A DNA stretch of 64,000 bases from Embiotoca jacksoni (taxonomy: Eukaryota > Chordata > Actinopteri > Embiotocidae), in contig JAKOON010000002.1 in NCBI GenBank assembly GCA_022577435.1, positions 6,323,001 to 6,387,000 on the forward strand, read 5' to 3'. The first letter of the stretch is position 1. The number at the start of each line of letters is the position of its first letter. The position numbers and the translations under genes are program-made. Shown in pieces: positions 11,058-23,727 of this stretch. The notes under the pieces were generated by a model that was not told the origin of the DNA, searched no databases, and worked only from the letters and a program-made list of their open reading frames with translations.

Positions 11058-14000
11058 ATGAGTGAAGGTAAGGAAAACTGTTTGTTTCAAATTGTAGTAC
11101 AGGTGTTAACTTGTTTATGAAGTGTAATCTTTATAAGTGAACATACAGTTTCTCTTGGTGTTTCTTCAAAGTCTACTTTGAGTGTCAGATTGAGAGCCAT
11201 GAGTGAAATGTGATGAGCACCATTCTGGTGGATGACATGAGATATCTCAGATCTGGGACATTGATCTGCAGCTCAAAGTTTCCTCACAGATGATAAATCA
11301 CAAGAAATCATCAGCAGGACATTCTCCGCTGCAGATTCAGTGTTACTCAACTTTTAATAGAGTCATCGGGTTATGAAGTTTGTCCACATTGGTGCAAATG
11401 TTTTTTCTACTGATGTGACAAGTTGTTTTTTTGTCTTTGTATCTATGCACAGTGTTGGGCATTGAGCACTGTGATCTGGACATTAGCAGCAACCACAGCA
11501 GCCATCACACACAGCTGTATGGAGGGAATCGTCTGGTTATCAGAAGGGGACAGCCCTTCAATATCATTATATACCTGACACCAGGCAGCAACACAGACTT
11601 CAAACCGGGCCAATCCAGCTTCACTCTCATCGTTGAAACTGGTACACATCAGTGTTTTTTTATTTTGTATATGTGTGAGACAAATATTATTATTATATTA
11701 TATTATATTATATTATTATATATATTATTTTAGAGCATCACTTGTAGATTAAAAATGTAGGCCTATTTCTTTCTTTAATACAAGGTTAAACCTGGCTGAA
11801 ATATTTGAGTCTCTCATCTGGATTTAGAATCACAGTTTATGTCCATTTCTGTGTCTCCAGGTCCATTACCCAGAGAAGAATCAGACACCAAGGTTTTATT
11901 CTGTCTACATGACTCTACTTCAGAGACTGAGTGGAGTGCATCTGCTGCTAATGATCCATCTGAAAGCACACTAACTGTGTCCCTCAATTCCTCTCCTGAC
12001 GCCCCCATCGGGCTCTATTCCCTGAGTGTGGACCAGAAGGGCCAGAAAACCAGTTTAGGACAGTTCATCCTGCTTTTCAATGCTTGGTGCCCCAGTGAGT
12101 ACAGACTATTGTCTTGAAAGTGACCTCAATGAGTTATACATGTTTTAGGTTAAACTGCTCTGTCAGTCAAACCTGAAAATTATATTTCCTTTCTTGTCTT
12201 TACGTAATTTACCACTAAACCAAACTTCTAAACACCTATCTACCACAGCCCTCTCTTCCAAATGATGCAAACGTGAGACATTTACTGTATGTGCTATTGC
12301 TGTAGGATGGTCTGAATGTTTTTTCTGACTAACAGGAGATGCTGTTTACATGAACGATGAGACGAGGAGGCAGGAGTATGTTTTGGCACAGTATGGGGTG
12401 CTCTACAAAGGAACCTGTACGAGAATCACTCAGTTACCCTGGAACTTTGGACAGGTAGGCAGTAGGTCATACGCTGTCAGTGTCAAACATTACAAGTTTA
12501 AGTAAAACATAAAAATGTCGACAAATCCTTCAATAAGAAAGACTGTTTCTTTATAAACAGTTATCAAACATAAGATTTTATTAATAACATTGGTATAATA
12601 AAGTAGTTTTCTCTTCTGTTTGTGTGCAGTTTGAAGAAGGAATTTTGGATATCTGTCTGAAGATTCTGGATAAAAACCCAAAATATATTTCTGATGCCGA
12701 TAAGGACTGCTCTGCCCGGGGAAATCCTGTCTATGTGACCAGAGTGCTGAGTGCCATGGTAGGTCTGCTTTTGTTCACTATAGGAAGGAGGGAGAGCCCG
12801 AGGATGCTTTTGGTTTAAGATTACCGTGGTGCATCAGAAAACTCTGTCTGCTCTTTAGTATTCACTGTGTTTTATCGTTGTGCGGGCCAACCTTTGTCCT
12901 TCTTTTCAAACTCTCGCTTCTCCCCCAGAAACCTTTGTGATACAAAGCAGCATAAAAGAAAGCCAGCCTGCATGCTCACTCCAAACAAGCGGCAGAGAGC
13001 ATTGTAATAACTAACAAATAAATGATGGTCTGTCGGTATGTTATTTCTGCTGCTGCATGGCAAAATAGTGAAGAGAAATCCAGAGCTATTTTTACTGGGT
13101 GTCTTCAGTTGCTGTCATTGTACAAGAAATCAGGGATATTTCCAGACAATTTGATAACCATGAAAAGATCATGCATTATATTTGGGTTATATGGTATAGA
13201 GTGTTGAGGGTGGACTTTTAATGGCAGCATTACAAACGTGTCATAATGGTCTATATTTACCTTTTCAACCCTATGTGCTTTAATCAGTTAGCACTGATCT
13301 GTATCTTTTAACTTGACAAAACTTTCGTTGTTCACATTTTTTTTTTTAATCCAACACTGTCCTCCTTTTAATGTCCTGCCCCTTTGAAAAAACAATCAGG
13401 GTAAAAAAATAAAATAAAAAATCTCAGCATTTAAGGGAGTGTTACCTTGAACATCTTGTGAAGAAAAGCAAATAAACAAGCACATTTTGTACATACTAAT
13501 TTAAAATGAATAAATTAAATAGTAAATGTCCCTCATTGATGGAATGTGAAATTATTATGAAAATATTTAGTTCAATTTAATTTTAATTAAAACTTTGATG
13601 CCCTCTCATTTCTCTGCAATGTTCACTTATGCTCCTCTTCTTCTCAGTGCTTTCTCTCTGCTCTCTGCCTCCGGCCACAGATCAACAGTAATGATGACAG
13701 GGGCGTGGTGGTGGGGAAGTGGAAAAACATTTTTGATGGGATTCATCCATCAATGTGGCTCGGCAGCGCGGAAATTCTCCATCAGTGGGCAGAAAGTGGT
13801 CCCGTCCGCTATGGCCAGTGTTGGGTCTATGCTGCTGTTGGAATCACAGGTTGGAGCACAGTGGGCAGTTTATATGGTCATTTCATTTGTTTTTTTAATC
13901 ATTCATTTATGTATCAATTCACGCACTTGTTCAATTTTCCTACGTGGTTTAAGCTTTTGAGATTTGGTTATTTTGTTTTAGAAATATAATATTCACATGT

Positions 14001-17000
14001 TTTAATGTGATCTTAACAATTTGAACAGAAAAACAAGAACAAGAGAATTTGTTTGTTAAATTCTATTGAACAAAAATAAAATTAGCCAACAGGCTATCAC
14101 CTATCTTGAGGCATTTTAGAAACAATTTCTTTAACTACAGCACCATACAACACTGTATAATTGACCTTCACCATTATAACTTACTTCTTCATGCCAGTTA
14201 CATCGTCAAGCTGCCCTCTACTGCCAACAATCACAGCTTTTTAATCAAAACCCTAAATTTAGAATCTAATCTCATGGCTTTGTTCCTGTCTGCCCTTCAT
14301 TGTTTATCTCTGATGACCGACACGGTCTCAAACGTTTGCTTTATAAAGCTGGTGTGATGTAGTGTGACTGTGCGTCCTCCTTCAGTGTCCCGTGCTCTGG
14401 GCATCCCGTGTCGAGCGGTTACTAACTTTGAATCTGCTCACGACTCCGATGCCAACCTGGTGATAGAAGACCTGCGTGATGAAAATGGTGAAACAATTTT
14501 TCATAAAGACTTAATATGGTGAGTTGTTAGTCTCTTTCATTTAATTTTTTTTAATTATCACGTGATCTTTCATTAATCCCATGTCAGAGAATACAACATT
14601 GATTATTTTACAGTTTGAAGCAAAAGGGTCACGTTATAGCTTCTATATTAAAACATTTTTTCCAGGAACTACCATGTTTGGTTGGATAGCTGGATGACTC
14701 GTCCAGACTTGGGGCAGCGGTTTGATGGGTGGCAAACCAGTGACCCAACCCCACAAGAGAAAAGTGAAGGTGAAGACAAAGACCTGATTAGAATAAAAAA
14801 AAAAAAAGCACGCATCAAAACTCCCTTAAAGAGCTGTTATAAGGGTTTGCGTGTGAGGGCACCAAATTTGACCATGGTGGTTAGTTTCGACTTGTGACAG
14901 TCACAGCTTTGAGGTCTGGATCAGGCCGACTTCAAACTTGTAACAGCATATTGTGCTCGACATGTTCACATGGAGATTGTTCTCTTCTTTAAAGCTTTTC
15001 AGTTTTATTTGAACAAATTACACATAACACAAATAATTTGACCCCTTTGGAGGGCCCACTTACAAAATGCTGTTACATTTTTTTTGTTGCTAAATGTTGC
15101 TTATAGTTAGTGCTTTAGGTTTATAATCACGCTGCTATTAGCCAGGTTGTTACTTTTTTAACATTGATTGATATTTCAATGTGGTTTTTGTTATTTTGTT
15201 TTCTTGCTGTGTTTTGTTTTGTGCCTATAAAGTCTTTTGGGAACATGTCACGTGGTGACTTTTCTCTTTCTGGATTTTTTTTTTTTTTTTTTTGGCTACT
15301 CTGCATTTTGCATTAATATACACTCAGCAAAAACAACCTTCTAAAAAGGGCTATTTTGTGGATGTATGATGCTGTCAGGTGTTTTCTGCTGTGGACCAGC
15401 TTCCCTGAAGGCGGTCAAGGAAGGCGAGCTGACCAGGAAATATGATGCCCAATTTGTTTTTGCTGAGGTGAGTCTTTGCTGAAATCTGTTATTGAAATGT
15501 ATTGTCAAAAAGCACAACTGTGAACACAGTCCTCATTAGAGGTATGTATATAAAAATATATTTTTCTGCTGTTGTTGTATTAACCGCTTGTTCAGACTTA
15601 AGCGCCTGTTTTCAAACTGTACAGTGCCTGGTGGCTGTCTTTATATTCAGTATTATTTGATGAAATTTTGTGTCTGTGGTCAGGTTAATGCAGATGTCGT
15701 GTACAAGGTGCGCCAGCCAAACGGAGAGCTTGTCATTTCCCATGGATCAACCAGCCGTGCTGGATGTTTTATCAGCACCAAGGCTGTGGGCTCATATATG
15801 AGAGACGACATCACAGACCAGTACAAGTATGCAGAAGGTACTGCAGAGTCACAGGTGCACAGACATACTTGACTCCAAACCACAGACTTATTCAAACATA
15901 TCTAAAAATATACAAGTTGGATCTTCATTTTGATTATAACGCTGTTTATTTAAAATAATTTGTGATTTTGAGTCAGTGAATTGATATTTTTCTGGCCTTT
16001 CACGTACAGCACAGGGGATGTGCTATATGCTACTTCTGTGGTAAACACCCATGTTACATCTCACATTGCATGAATACAGACACATGACCAAGTTCCTCAG
16101 TTTAAAGATTTAGGGCTCTGTTTTCCTGATACTATGTGCAGATGAACAAAAAACCTGTTTGCTCTGTCAAATCTTGTTTAAAATATTTCTTGTTTTTAAT
16201 CCTGATGGTTTCCAGGCTCCCAGGACGAGAGGCGTGTCTATGAGAAGGCCCAGCACCACAACAAGCTACGGAAGAGCGGAAAAGAGCCAGGACTCCATCT
16301 CGAGGTTTTTACTGTTCATACATATTCAGTTGTACCAGGGGGAGAGCAAATACTGTAAATATATATGTATCTAGTATATCTATAAACAAAAATCCAGTGG
16401 TGTTTAAAGTACCTGAAAGCCATGCTTGAGTAAAAGTACAGATATCTTACCAGAAAATAACTTTGGTAAAAGATAATGTCACCTATTAGAAAATGACTTG
16501 AGTTAAAGTCTTAAAGTATCCGATGTTTACTTAACTTAAGTATTAAAAGGAAATTTGTGTTATTAAATGTACTTAAGTTTTAGAAGTAACAGTAAATGCT
16601 GTAATTAAAAAACAAAAAGCAAGTGTTAAAGCGACACTGTATCCGGGGCCACTGTGGCTACAAGTGAAAATCAAGATTAATCTTGTTCAGATATTATGAT
16701 GTTGTTGTGACTTGCTTGCATCAGACATGCCTTGGCTTGAGTGGAAATACAATGTAGAAACTTAAGCAGGTCTTTGAGAGCACTTGATGATGGAGCTCTC
16801 AAGCTCCAACCACTGATTCACCAGAGCTGCTTGTGGGCAGTCTGTATTATCGAGCTATCAAATTCCCTCCAATTTTATTTTGTAGTAATGAAGTAGCTCA
16901 AATGTATTGGAGTAAAAATATATATTTTGTTTAGTAAAAGTGAAAGTTGACAGAAATATAAAAATTCCAGTCAAGTTCAGATACTCCAAAAAAACATACT

Positions 17001-19359
17001 TAGGTACTGTAACCAAGTATTATTACTTTGTGACATTACACCACTGCAAAAATCACAGAAAAGGACTCAAATCGATATTTGAGCTTCAGAGAGATTACAT
17101 CATCTGTGTCTAAACTACAGAACGAAACAAGAAGGAAATGAAACAAAACAGTAATGGTGTCAAAGTCATGCAGCAGACTGTGGCCAAGTCAGAGTAAGTT
17201 AAACGGTCACAAGTTGAACATAACCAAGATGGATATGACAGGCGTGCAGTTCACAAGTGGTTTTCAAACTGGCGTGAATTCAAATATGAACCACATTCAT
17301 GTTTGTATTGATTTGTTTATGCCAGAGATAAAACTATACAAAGTGAATTAGCTTTGAAATTCTTTGGACCTTACATATATTAATATAGAGGTGATATACT
17401 GATCCAAACAGAATCATGTTGTTTCAGATTGTATTTAGACGAGATGAATGAAATGTAAAATCCATTTGAATGAATTTTATTATTAAATAGACCATGAATG
17501 TCCGAAACAAAAATCACCTCATGATTCTCATTTAAGATAAAGCTCTCCAACAACATGATCGTGGGCTCAAACTTCGAGGTGTTCGCTATCCTCACCAACA
17601 ACTGCATGGATGCAAGGGACTGCAAGTTTCGCTTCTTCGCCACAGCGGTCGGCTACAACGGCACACGAGGAGCCCGCTGCGGATTTGCTTCAATTGAAGG
17701 GGAGGTGCCGCCTGGAGAAGGTTAGCTCTGATGTCAGTGTGAGCTGTGAATTTAATGAACTCACCAAAAAACATTAACCAATTGTTAGGAAATATCCCAA
17801 AATTTGAGGTACCTCTTTGAAACAAGGTCTTTATCTGTCAAAACAATTTCTCAATTGGACATTGTCTTCATGATATCTTAAAGCATAAAATGTGTGTTTT
17901 CAGAAATGCGCCTGTCCATCAAACTGGAGTATGATAGTTATGGAGCAGCGATCACCTCCGACAGGATGATCCGTCTCTTAGCCATGGCCTACGACAAGCG
18001 GTTGGACGTTTTCCACCATGCTAGGAAGACCCTCGTGCTTGATGAGCCAGAACTAGATATCAAGGTAAGGATGGAGGGACAGTGAAAGAAACCAGAAAAC
18101 ATGTCACATTTCAGGAGAATATATCTGAGTGAGTAAATGATGTTTTGACATTCCTGGACGAAACTGAACTTGAGTAGCAAGAAATCAGTGCACATAAATT
18201 TAAGCATGAAGTACATTAATAAACTGTTTTTCACAAGGCAGCCATGTCCAGGGGCATTATGTTTTTGCAACGTCTTATTCCATGCGAACGTACGTCAACT
18301 TAGGTCAACTTCTCTGTGACATGACAATGTTCTGGAGAAAATCTTTTCTGTCCATTATTTAACATCGTAACTCGTGAACAGAAGAGCAGATTTTGACTAT
18401 ATTTCATCTTTGGTCAGATACTGAATTGTTGACACTAATCTTGGGTGTTCACCCTCTCGAGCCTCCTTCTTGAATATCTATACTGAACCTTGAACCTTGA
18501 CTCGGGTATCCACATGTACAGAAAAGTAAAGTATTTGGAAAGTTTCCACTGTTTTCTTTTTTTATTTGGTGAGTTGTAATTAAATTGTAGAGGTTATCAT
18601 GATACTTTTAAACATTTGCATTTCTATATTAACTTTTACTTTATGAAACCTGTTTTCCTAAACCTTTCTCTGCAGCTGGAGGGAGAGGCCACAGTGAACC
18701 AGCCTGTTACGGTACAGCTGACCCTGTTGAACCCTTTACCAGAACCGCTGCAGGACTGCAGCTTCACCATAGAGGGGAACAACCTCACTGATGGCAAACC
18801 CATAACAGCAAAGTATGTTATGCAGCAGTAACTGTTACGTAGATTTCTATACTTTCCTACTGTTTTCTACTGAGCCATTTTACTCTTGTCACCCATTCCA
18901 GTTTATCTTCTGTTTAATGGACAAGAAGATATCTGTACTGTAATCAAATTTGATGTAGCTTTTGAGTCAAGGCCAAACAAACCTCACCCAAAACTCCTCT
19001 AAACGTTTCCCTGCAGCTGTCACACTGGGATGCCTAGTTCTGTTATAAATGAAATGTTAGTTTCAGCTCTCAATATAAGCTGCTGTTCTGTTACCCAGTT
19101 ACAGTGAGAATATCTTAAAAACAAATATCACCTTTCTGCCTGTGCTGTGTACTTACGAACAGAGATAAAACAGTTTGGCTGATGTTGCTCTTTGTGTGAT
19201 TCCTGCAGGATTGGAGCCGTGGGCGCCGCACAAGAAGCCAAGGCCCGTTTTGAGTTCATTCCCAGCAGTTCTGGCTCCAACGTGCTCCTGGTGAACTTTG
19301 ATAGCGACAAACTGAAGAAGATCAGAGGCTTCATTAGTGTTGTTGTGATAGGAGAATGA
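11058..19359 (+). CDS. tgm2l: Transglutaminase 2-like, copy 1 (intact, 683 aa)
   Basis: This is a calcium-dependent protein-glutamine gamma-glutamyltransferase, which cross-links glutamine and lysine side chains. Fifteen coding exons: 11058-11067, 11453-11641, 11861-12094, 12336-12454, 12630-12758, 13681-13849, 14386-14518, 14666-14769, 15379-15467, 15684-15837, 16216-16304, 17537-17720, 17904-18064, 18676-18812, 19209-19359. They sum to 2052 nt, a clean frame close to human TGM2 (687 aa). The ATG exon encodes only MSE plus one base, as usual in the family. The core shows Trp241, Cys274 (YGQCWVYAA), His331 (NYHVW) and Asp354 (SDPTPQEKS), the catalytic set. EVNADVV and AEGSQDER match a calcium site. 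Adjacent cysteines 366-367 (FCCGP) match the TGM2 redox pair. No signal peptide is seen. The donor after exon 6 (GTTGGA) is weak. The family call is firm; the orthologue within the family is not. Confidence 0.92.
11683..11730. repeat. AT-rich (ATT/TATTA)n microsatellite in tgm intron 2, unit 1
   Basis: This is a simple repeat of ATT and TATTA units. Unit 2 has the same tract at 34201-34249. In unit 3 it is replaced by about 377 bp of unrelated sequence. Confidence 0.9.
16395..17046. mobile_element. hAT-type MITE in tgm intron 11, unit 1
   Basis: The ends are CAGTGGTGT and its complement. A perfect 8-bp target duplication (CAAAAATC at 16387-16394 and 17047-17054) flanks the element, which is diagnostic for the hAT superfamily. 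The interior is rich in AAGTACTT-like motifs, as in common teleost hAT MITEs. No transposase frame is present. The insertion is fixed at the same site in all three units, so it predates the duplication. Confidence 0.9.
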
Positions 19360-19936
19360 GCCAGGACAGAGTCTCATTGCACCAACAGATTTCAGTTTAA
19401 TTGAATTACAGTGGCATTCAGAGCTGCTGCTAACATAGAGGCCTGAGGCTTTATGTTTTTTTAATCCACTTATTATTTGTATCTTCTTATTATACTCGTA
19501 TATGTGCACCTGTGCTAGATGGGCAAACTTGAGGAAAGATACCATGGAAATTCTTGACATATTTGGAGAAGCACATATTGGATCCTCTTTTAAACAATGC
19601 CTTACTTCAGTAGAAACAAATCTTTGTAGGCATTTTGTATAATTTCTTCACCCGTCTCTGACATCAGTTTGATGATATTAATGACCACATTTAATCCACA
19701 ATTCCTTCAGTTGCAAGATGTTTGATGATTTTCTTGCATGTACTGACCGATTGCAATAACCTGCACACAAGATTTCAATAGAAATCTTTGCTTTTACCTT
19801 TCAATAACCCTCCAGTTTCTCTTTTAGACCCATTACTTGGTCGGTTACTGGATCTTCATTCAGTTGAAATGTTCCAGTGCATAGGCACTAACTTTGAGCT
19901 CAAATTGAAAATGACAACAGCATCACAATAGTCAGG

Positions 19937-19939
<3 letters not shown>

Positions 19940-19991
<52 letters not shown>
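19940..19991. repeat. (GA)n microsatellite, unit 2
   Basis: About 25 GA dinucleotides, at the same locus as in the other units. Confidence 0.95.
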
Positions 19992-19993
<2 letters not shown>

Positions 19994-20597
19994 TGAAGCT
20001 TTACTTCAGTCCTCCAAGTCTCTTTTCTCTGAAGAGTTGTCTGACATCAGGAGTTCATCAGGGCGTTGCTTTACTGGCTGACAGTATCTGCAGTTGAAGT
20101 CAGTGGGTTTCCTCTTTCGCTTCATCGTTGTAGTTAAGTCAAAGTTCCTTGTTTATCACTTTGTTTATCATTTCTTAGTATTTTTAGGTTCACTTGTATT
20201 TGGTAGATAGTGTGCAGACAACAGACAGGAAAAGAGGCGGGAGAGATGGGATGTGGTGACGTGACATGAAGGTTCCTGTTGAGACTCGATTATTGTGGTC
20301 AACATCTTTGATCCCGAGGCCACACGATGCCCAGTTTCATAATCTATTGCTTACATAATTCTTTGTTTACTGCTGACCTTATTATTGAGTTTAGTGGATT
20401 AGACGACTTCATGTCTTTATGTTTGTGTTGCATAAAACACACTTAAAACACACCGTCATGGAGATTTGTGATTTTGTCAAGTATTATAAAGTGTCACTTT
20501 TTCTGCTGGTCTGTACGTCATCTCTTGTTGTGACATTATGATTCTTCAGGTTCTTCAAGTAACAATAGCACAATTTTACAATGATTAAAAAAAGGCA

Positions 20598-20603
20598 TTT
20601 ATT
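20598..20603 (-). promoter_or_regulatory. klhl10 polyadenylation signal (AATAAA), unit 2
   Basis: AATAAA on the minus strand downstream of the klhl10 stop. About 95 bp of sequence just downstream, present in units 1 and 4, is missing here and in unit 3. Confidence 0.6.
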
Positions 20604-23253
20604 TACAGAAACGTGTAATAGTCAACTATATCTTCATCACTCCGCTTCATCTTCCTCCTCACCGGAGAATTGCTGGGAGTAACGAGGGGCAGCGTAGTCA
20701 GCCATGTTGTTTAGTCCGTAAACTGCAGCAGCTCAGCGCACTGCGAGAGATCTCCATGTTACGGGGACCAGACCACTCGGAGGTTTCGGCGTCGTAGCAC
20801 TCGACTTCAAGGGTGGTGGTAATGCCGTTGAAGCCCCCGGCAACAAACAGGCAGTCATCGATTAGTGCGATGCCGAAGTTGCTGCGGTGGTGCAGCATGG
20901 AGGGCACAGCGTTCCAGGTGTTGGTTTGAGGGTTGTAGGCCTCAGCAGTGTGCAGACGGGCGGTTCCATCGAAGCCACCGACCTACATGAGAAAAAGTTC
21001 ATCATGGAGATGATGCTGCTCTTTTAGATTTTTCTGGGGGGATTTTTTTTTTTGTATCTTCAGTTAAAATGTAAAAGAAAACTGTTGACTAATGACATTT
21101 CCTGCAAATATTAGAAATGAGTATGCCCATTACAATTTCCCCAAAGCACAAGTGGACAAATACAGATTTCTTGATTGATCTGATCAACACTTCAAAGATG
21201 TTCAGTTTACTGTAATAAAAAAAACAAAGAAAAGAAGCCAAACTTCCCATCTGAGCAGCTGGAAATTAATAATTTTAGTAATGTTTGCTTAAAAGATTAC
21301 TCAGTTATTAAAGTCGTTGGTCATCAATTTTTGATCTGTCAACTAAAATATGAATGTTATTTACTAACTAGTATGTTACTGACTTCAATGGAAAAGCTTT
21401 GAAACCTCTGTTCAGACTTCCTTTTCATGCCTCTGTGTCTCACAGTGTTTCTGTGTTAGTTCAGTTTCAGCAGAGCTTCATGTGCTTACTGCAAAGACTC
21501 GGTTTGCGTAGACGATGACTCCAATTCCACTGCGCCTGCTGTCCATGTCGGCGATCAGTGTCCACTGGTTGGTCTCTGGGTTGTAACATTCAGCCGTTGA
21601 CAGACATTCACTTCCATTGAAGCCACCACAAATGTACACCTGGAGGGAATGAAGGAGAGAGGATGTAAGTCATTTTGTATTACTTTCATCAAAGACACAT
21701 GTTTAACACTTCATATCTGATAATCACATATATTTGTATTTTCTAGAAGTCACACGTTTTGGTGAAAAAACGAGTACATTAACAAGGCAATGCTGCACAA
21801 TGTGTTGCTGAATACTGGATGCATGACGGTGCTTTGCATTTCTGTTTCCGCTTCTTCATTTAATATATTAAATCAGTCTAGATGGACATGGATGTTCACT
21901 GCAACTTGACTGGTTGCAGGCGTTAATTCTAGGTTGGGCTTAAGAAAACTATTTTTTTCTTTCGAAGCCGAAATGTTTCACGGTGATGATAGTCTGGTTA
22001 GGTTTATTCGGTTAATATTTTTCTTTGGGGAAAGCCCCACACACCTTGCCATGGAGGGTTGTGCAGCTGGCGTCACTCCTCTGGTCTTGCATGGACGCAA
22101 TTAAAGTCCACTGGTCGGTCGTAGGCTGATAGCGCTCGGCCGTTGCAAGTCGATTATGTCCATCATAGCCTCCTATGGCATATATGTACCCATCCATCAC
22201 AGTTACACTGACATAGCAGTGTCTTGAATGCATTGATGCCACCTCCTGCCAGGTGTGTGCGTCCAGGTTAAACCTGTGCACAGTGCTGAACTGCACAACA
22301 CCGTCAAAGCCACCGACACAATAAACTGATCCGTTGAGGAAAGCAACACCTTGATAGGCCCGAGGAGTTTTATCAGTGTTGATGACATTGACCCAGCGGT
22401 CAGCACGGACATCATAAGCCTCGATGGTATTGGTGGGGCTGCCCTCACTCCAGCCTCCAACAGCAGACAGGATGGCAGTGGGCAGGCGTGGGCGGGTCAA
22501 AAAGTTGCAGATTATGGACTCGGAAAACCAATTTTTTTCTCAGGTCATTCATGGCCTCCGAGGTCTTGACGAGAATCATTTGACACTCTGCACACGCCTT
22601 CACCACTTCGTTGTGGGTCACGTTGTCTATTACGTATTCTGGGACCATCAAAGCCAGCCTGACCTGCACAGAGACACGAGGACATACGTTGGAATTACAT
22701 TTTCTAAAATGTAGCTTGAGCAAAACTCAGACTCGACTGGTGTTACCAGCAGGTTTCAGCTCATTACAAATATCATATTGGCATTAGTAGTAGACAGTCC
22801 CTCCAGGATTCAGCAGAATTCTAAAATGCTTGATTTTACAGCGTATTTTCTCATAAATTGCAATGTAATTTGTGGGTCTTTTTTGCAGTAAAAATGTGGG
22901 ACTTCAAAACTTTGCCATTTGAGAAAAAAAAAAAAATTTAATAGCTACAAAAAGAATAATATGTGATCACTTCCTTTGATAATAATATTTTTTGAACTTA
23001 GAAAACCATGTGACTCAAAGTTACCAAAAGTTCAGAAAAGCAAACAATCTGTGACTAATATAGTAAATAAAGGCTCTATCTGACTACTCTATTCACAAAA
23101 ACAAAGTGCTGTCTCTTCCAACTTTAAGTGTGTAAAAACTTCAAGTTGTGTAAAACGTAAACTTTTTACACATACAGGATTCATCATTCCAGTGATAAGA
23201 CTAAGACCACATTTCCCACAAGTCCCGCCACTTCTAGTTGTTCTGTTTTTTCC

Positions 23254-23301
23254 ACTTGGCTAGCATGGAGTTTGTTTTGCTGGTGAGAGGAGGGGGAGCA
23301 G
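23254..23301. repeat. Left copy of 48-bp target-site duplication, unit 2
   Basis: Positions 23254-23301 and 23680-23727 are near-identical 48-bp direct repeats flanking the LINE fragment. Unit 1 has a single copy at 3543-3590, the empty site. The two copies differ at a couple of positions. Confidence 0.9.
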
Positions 23302-23436
23302 GTAGGTAAGTAGTTACTTTATTAATCCCCAAGGGGACATTTTTTCACTACAGCAGCATTTATAGATACAGGAAAGCAATAAAATAACAGTAAAAAATAT
23401 GAAATATAAAAATGCACAGTATATACAGTACATTTT

Positions 23437-23472
<36 letters not shown>

Positions 23473-23679
23473 TTAAATTTTATTTAAACAAACAAGAAAC
23501 AGACAACAGTGTTATTGTTGTGTGATGGATTTTGCCAGAGGTGAGTTATTGTACAGTCTTATTGCAGTGGGCAGGAATGATCTCCTCTATCTGTCCTTCT
23601 AACAGCGGAGCTAGAGGAATCTATTGGAGAATGTGCTCCGCTGACCCTGCAGCAGGTGGTGGAGAGGGTGGTCAGGATT
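23302..23679 (-). mobile_element. 3' fragment of a non-LTR retrotransposon (LINE), unit 2
   Basis: A 378-bp insertion flanked by 48-bp direct repeats. The low-coordinate end carries the TTTATTAATCCCCAAGGGG signature typical of fish LINE 3' ends, so the element lies on the minus strand. A minus-strand frame near 23530-23610 reads RRSFLPTAIRLYN, the conserved C terminus of fish LINE reverse-transcriptase polyproteins. A 5'-truncated insertion of this kind is expected for LINEs. It contains an (AT)n tract around 23440-23468 that is longer than in unit 3. Confidence 0.82.
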
Positions 23680-23727
23680 ACTTGGCTTGCACGGAGTTTG
23701 TTTTGCTGGTGAGAGGAGGGGGAGCAG
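23680..23727. repeat. Right copy of 48-bp target-site duplication, unit 2
   Basis: Direct repeat partner of 23254-23301. Confidence 0.9.

Larger units (their letters stand above)
1..19811. repeat. Tandem segmental-duplication unit 1 (19.8 kb)
   Basis: This is the first of at least four head-to-tail copies. The sequence at position 1 recurs at 19812, 42327 and 61380, which sets the unit boundaries used here (the phase is arbitrary). Contents in order: GA microsatellite, truncated klhl10 (minus), breakpoint join, truncated plekhg4 (plus), intergenic repeat, intact transglutaminase (plus). Unit 1 differs from unit 2 mainly by lacking the LINE insertion in the klhl10 MITE, a plekhg4 PH exon, and 2.17 kb of plekhg4 intron and exon. 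A copy may also lie to the left of the window, because position 1 already sits downstream of where a transglutaminase gene would end. Confidence 0.95.
19360..20697. other. Intergenic region between tgm copy 1 and klhl10 of unit 2
   Basis: tgm and klhl10 converge tail to tail here, about 1.3 kb apart. The region holds the tgm 3' untranslated sequence, the unit boundary at 19812 and a GA microsatellite. I see no gene. No clear AATAAA for tgm was noticed. Confidence 0.6.

Noticed and set aside
12872..13207. Short open frames inside tgm intron 5
   Set aside because: Intronic, under 65 codons, no similarity. They are conserved between units only because the introns are near identical.
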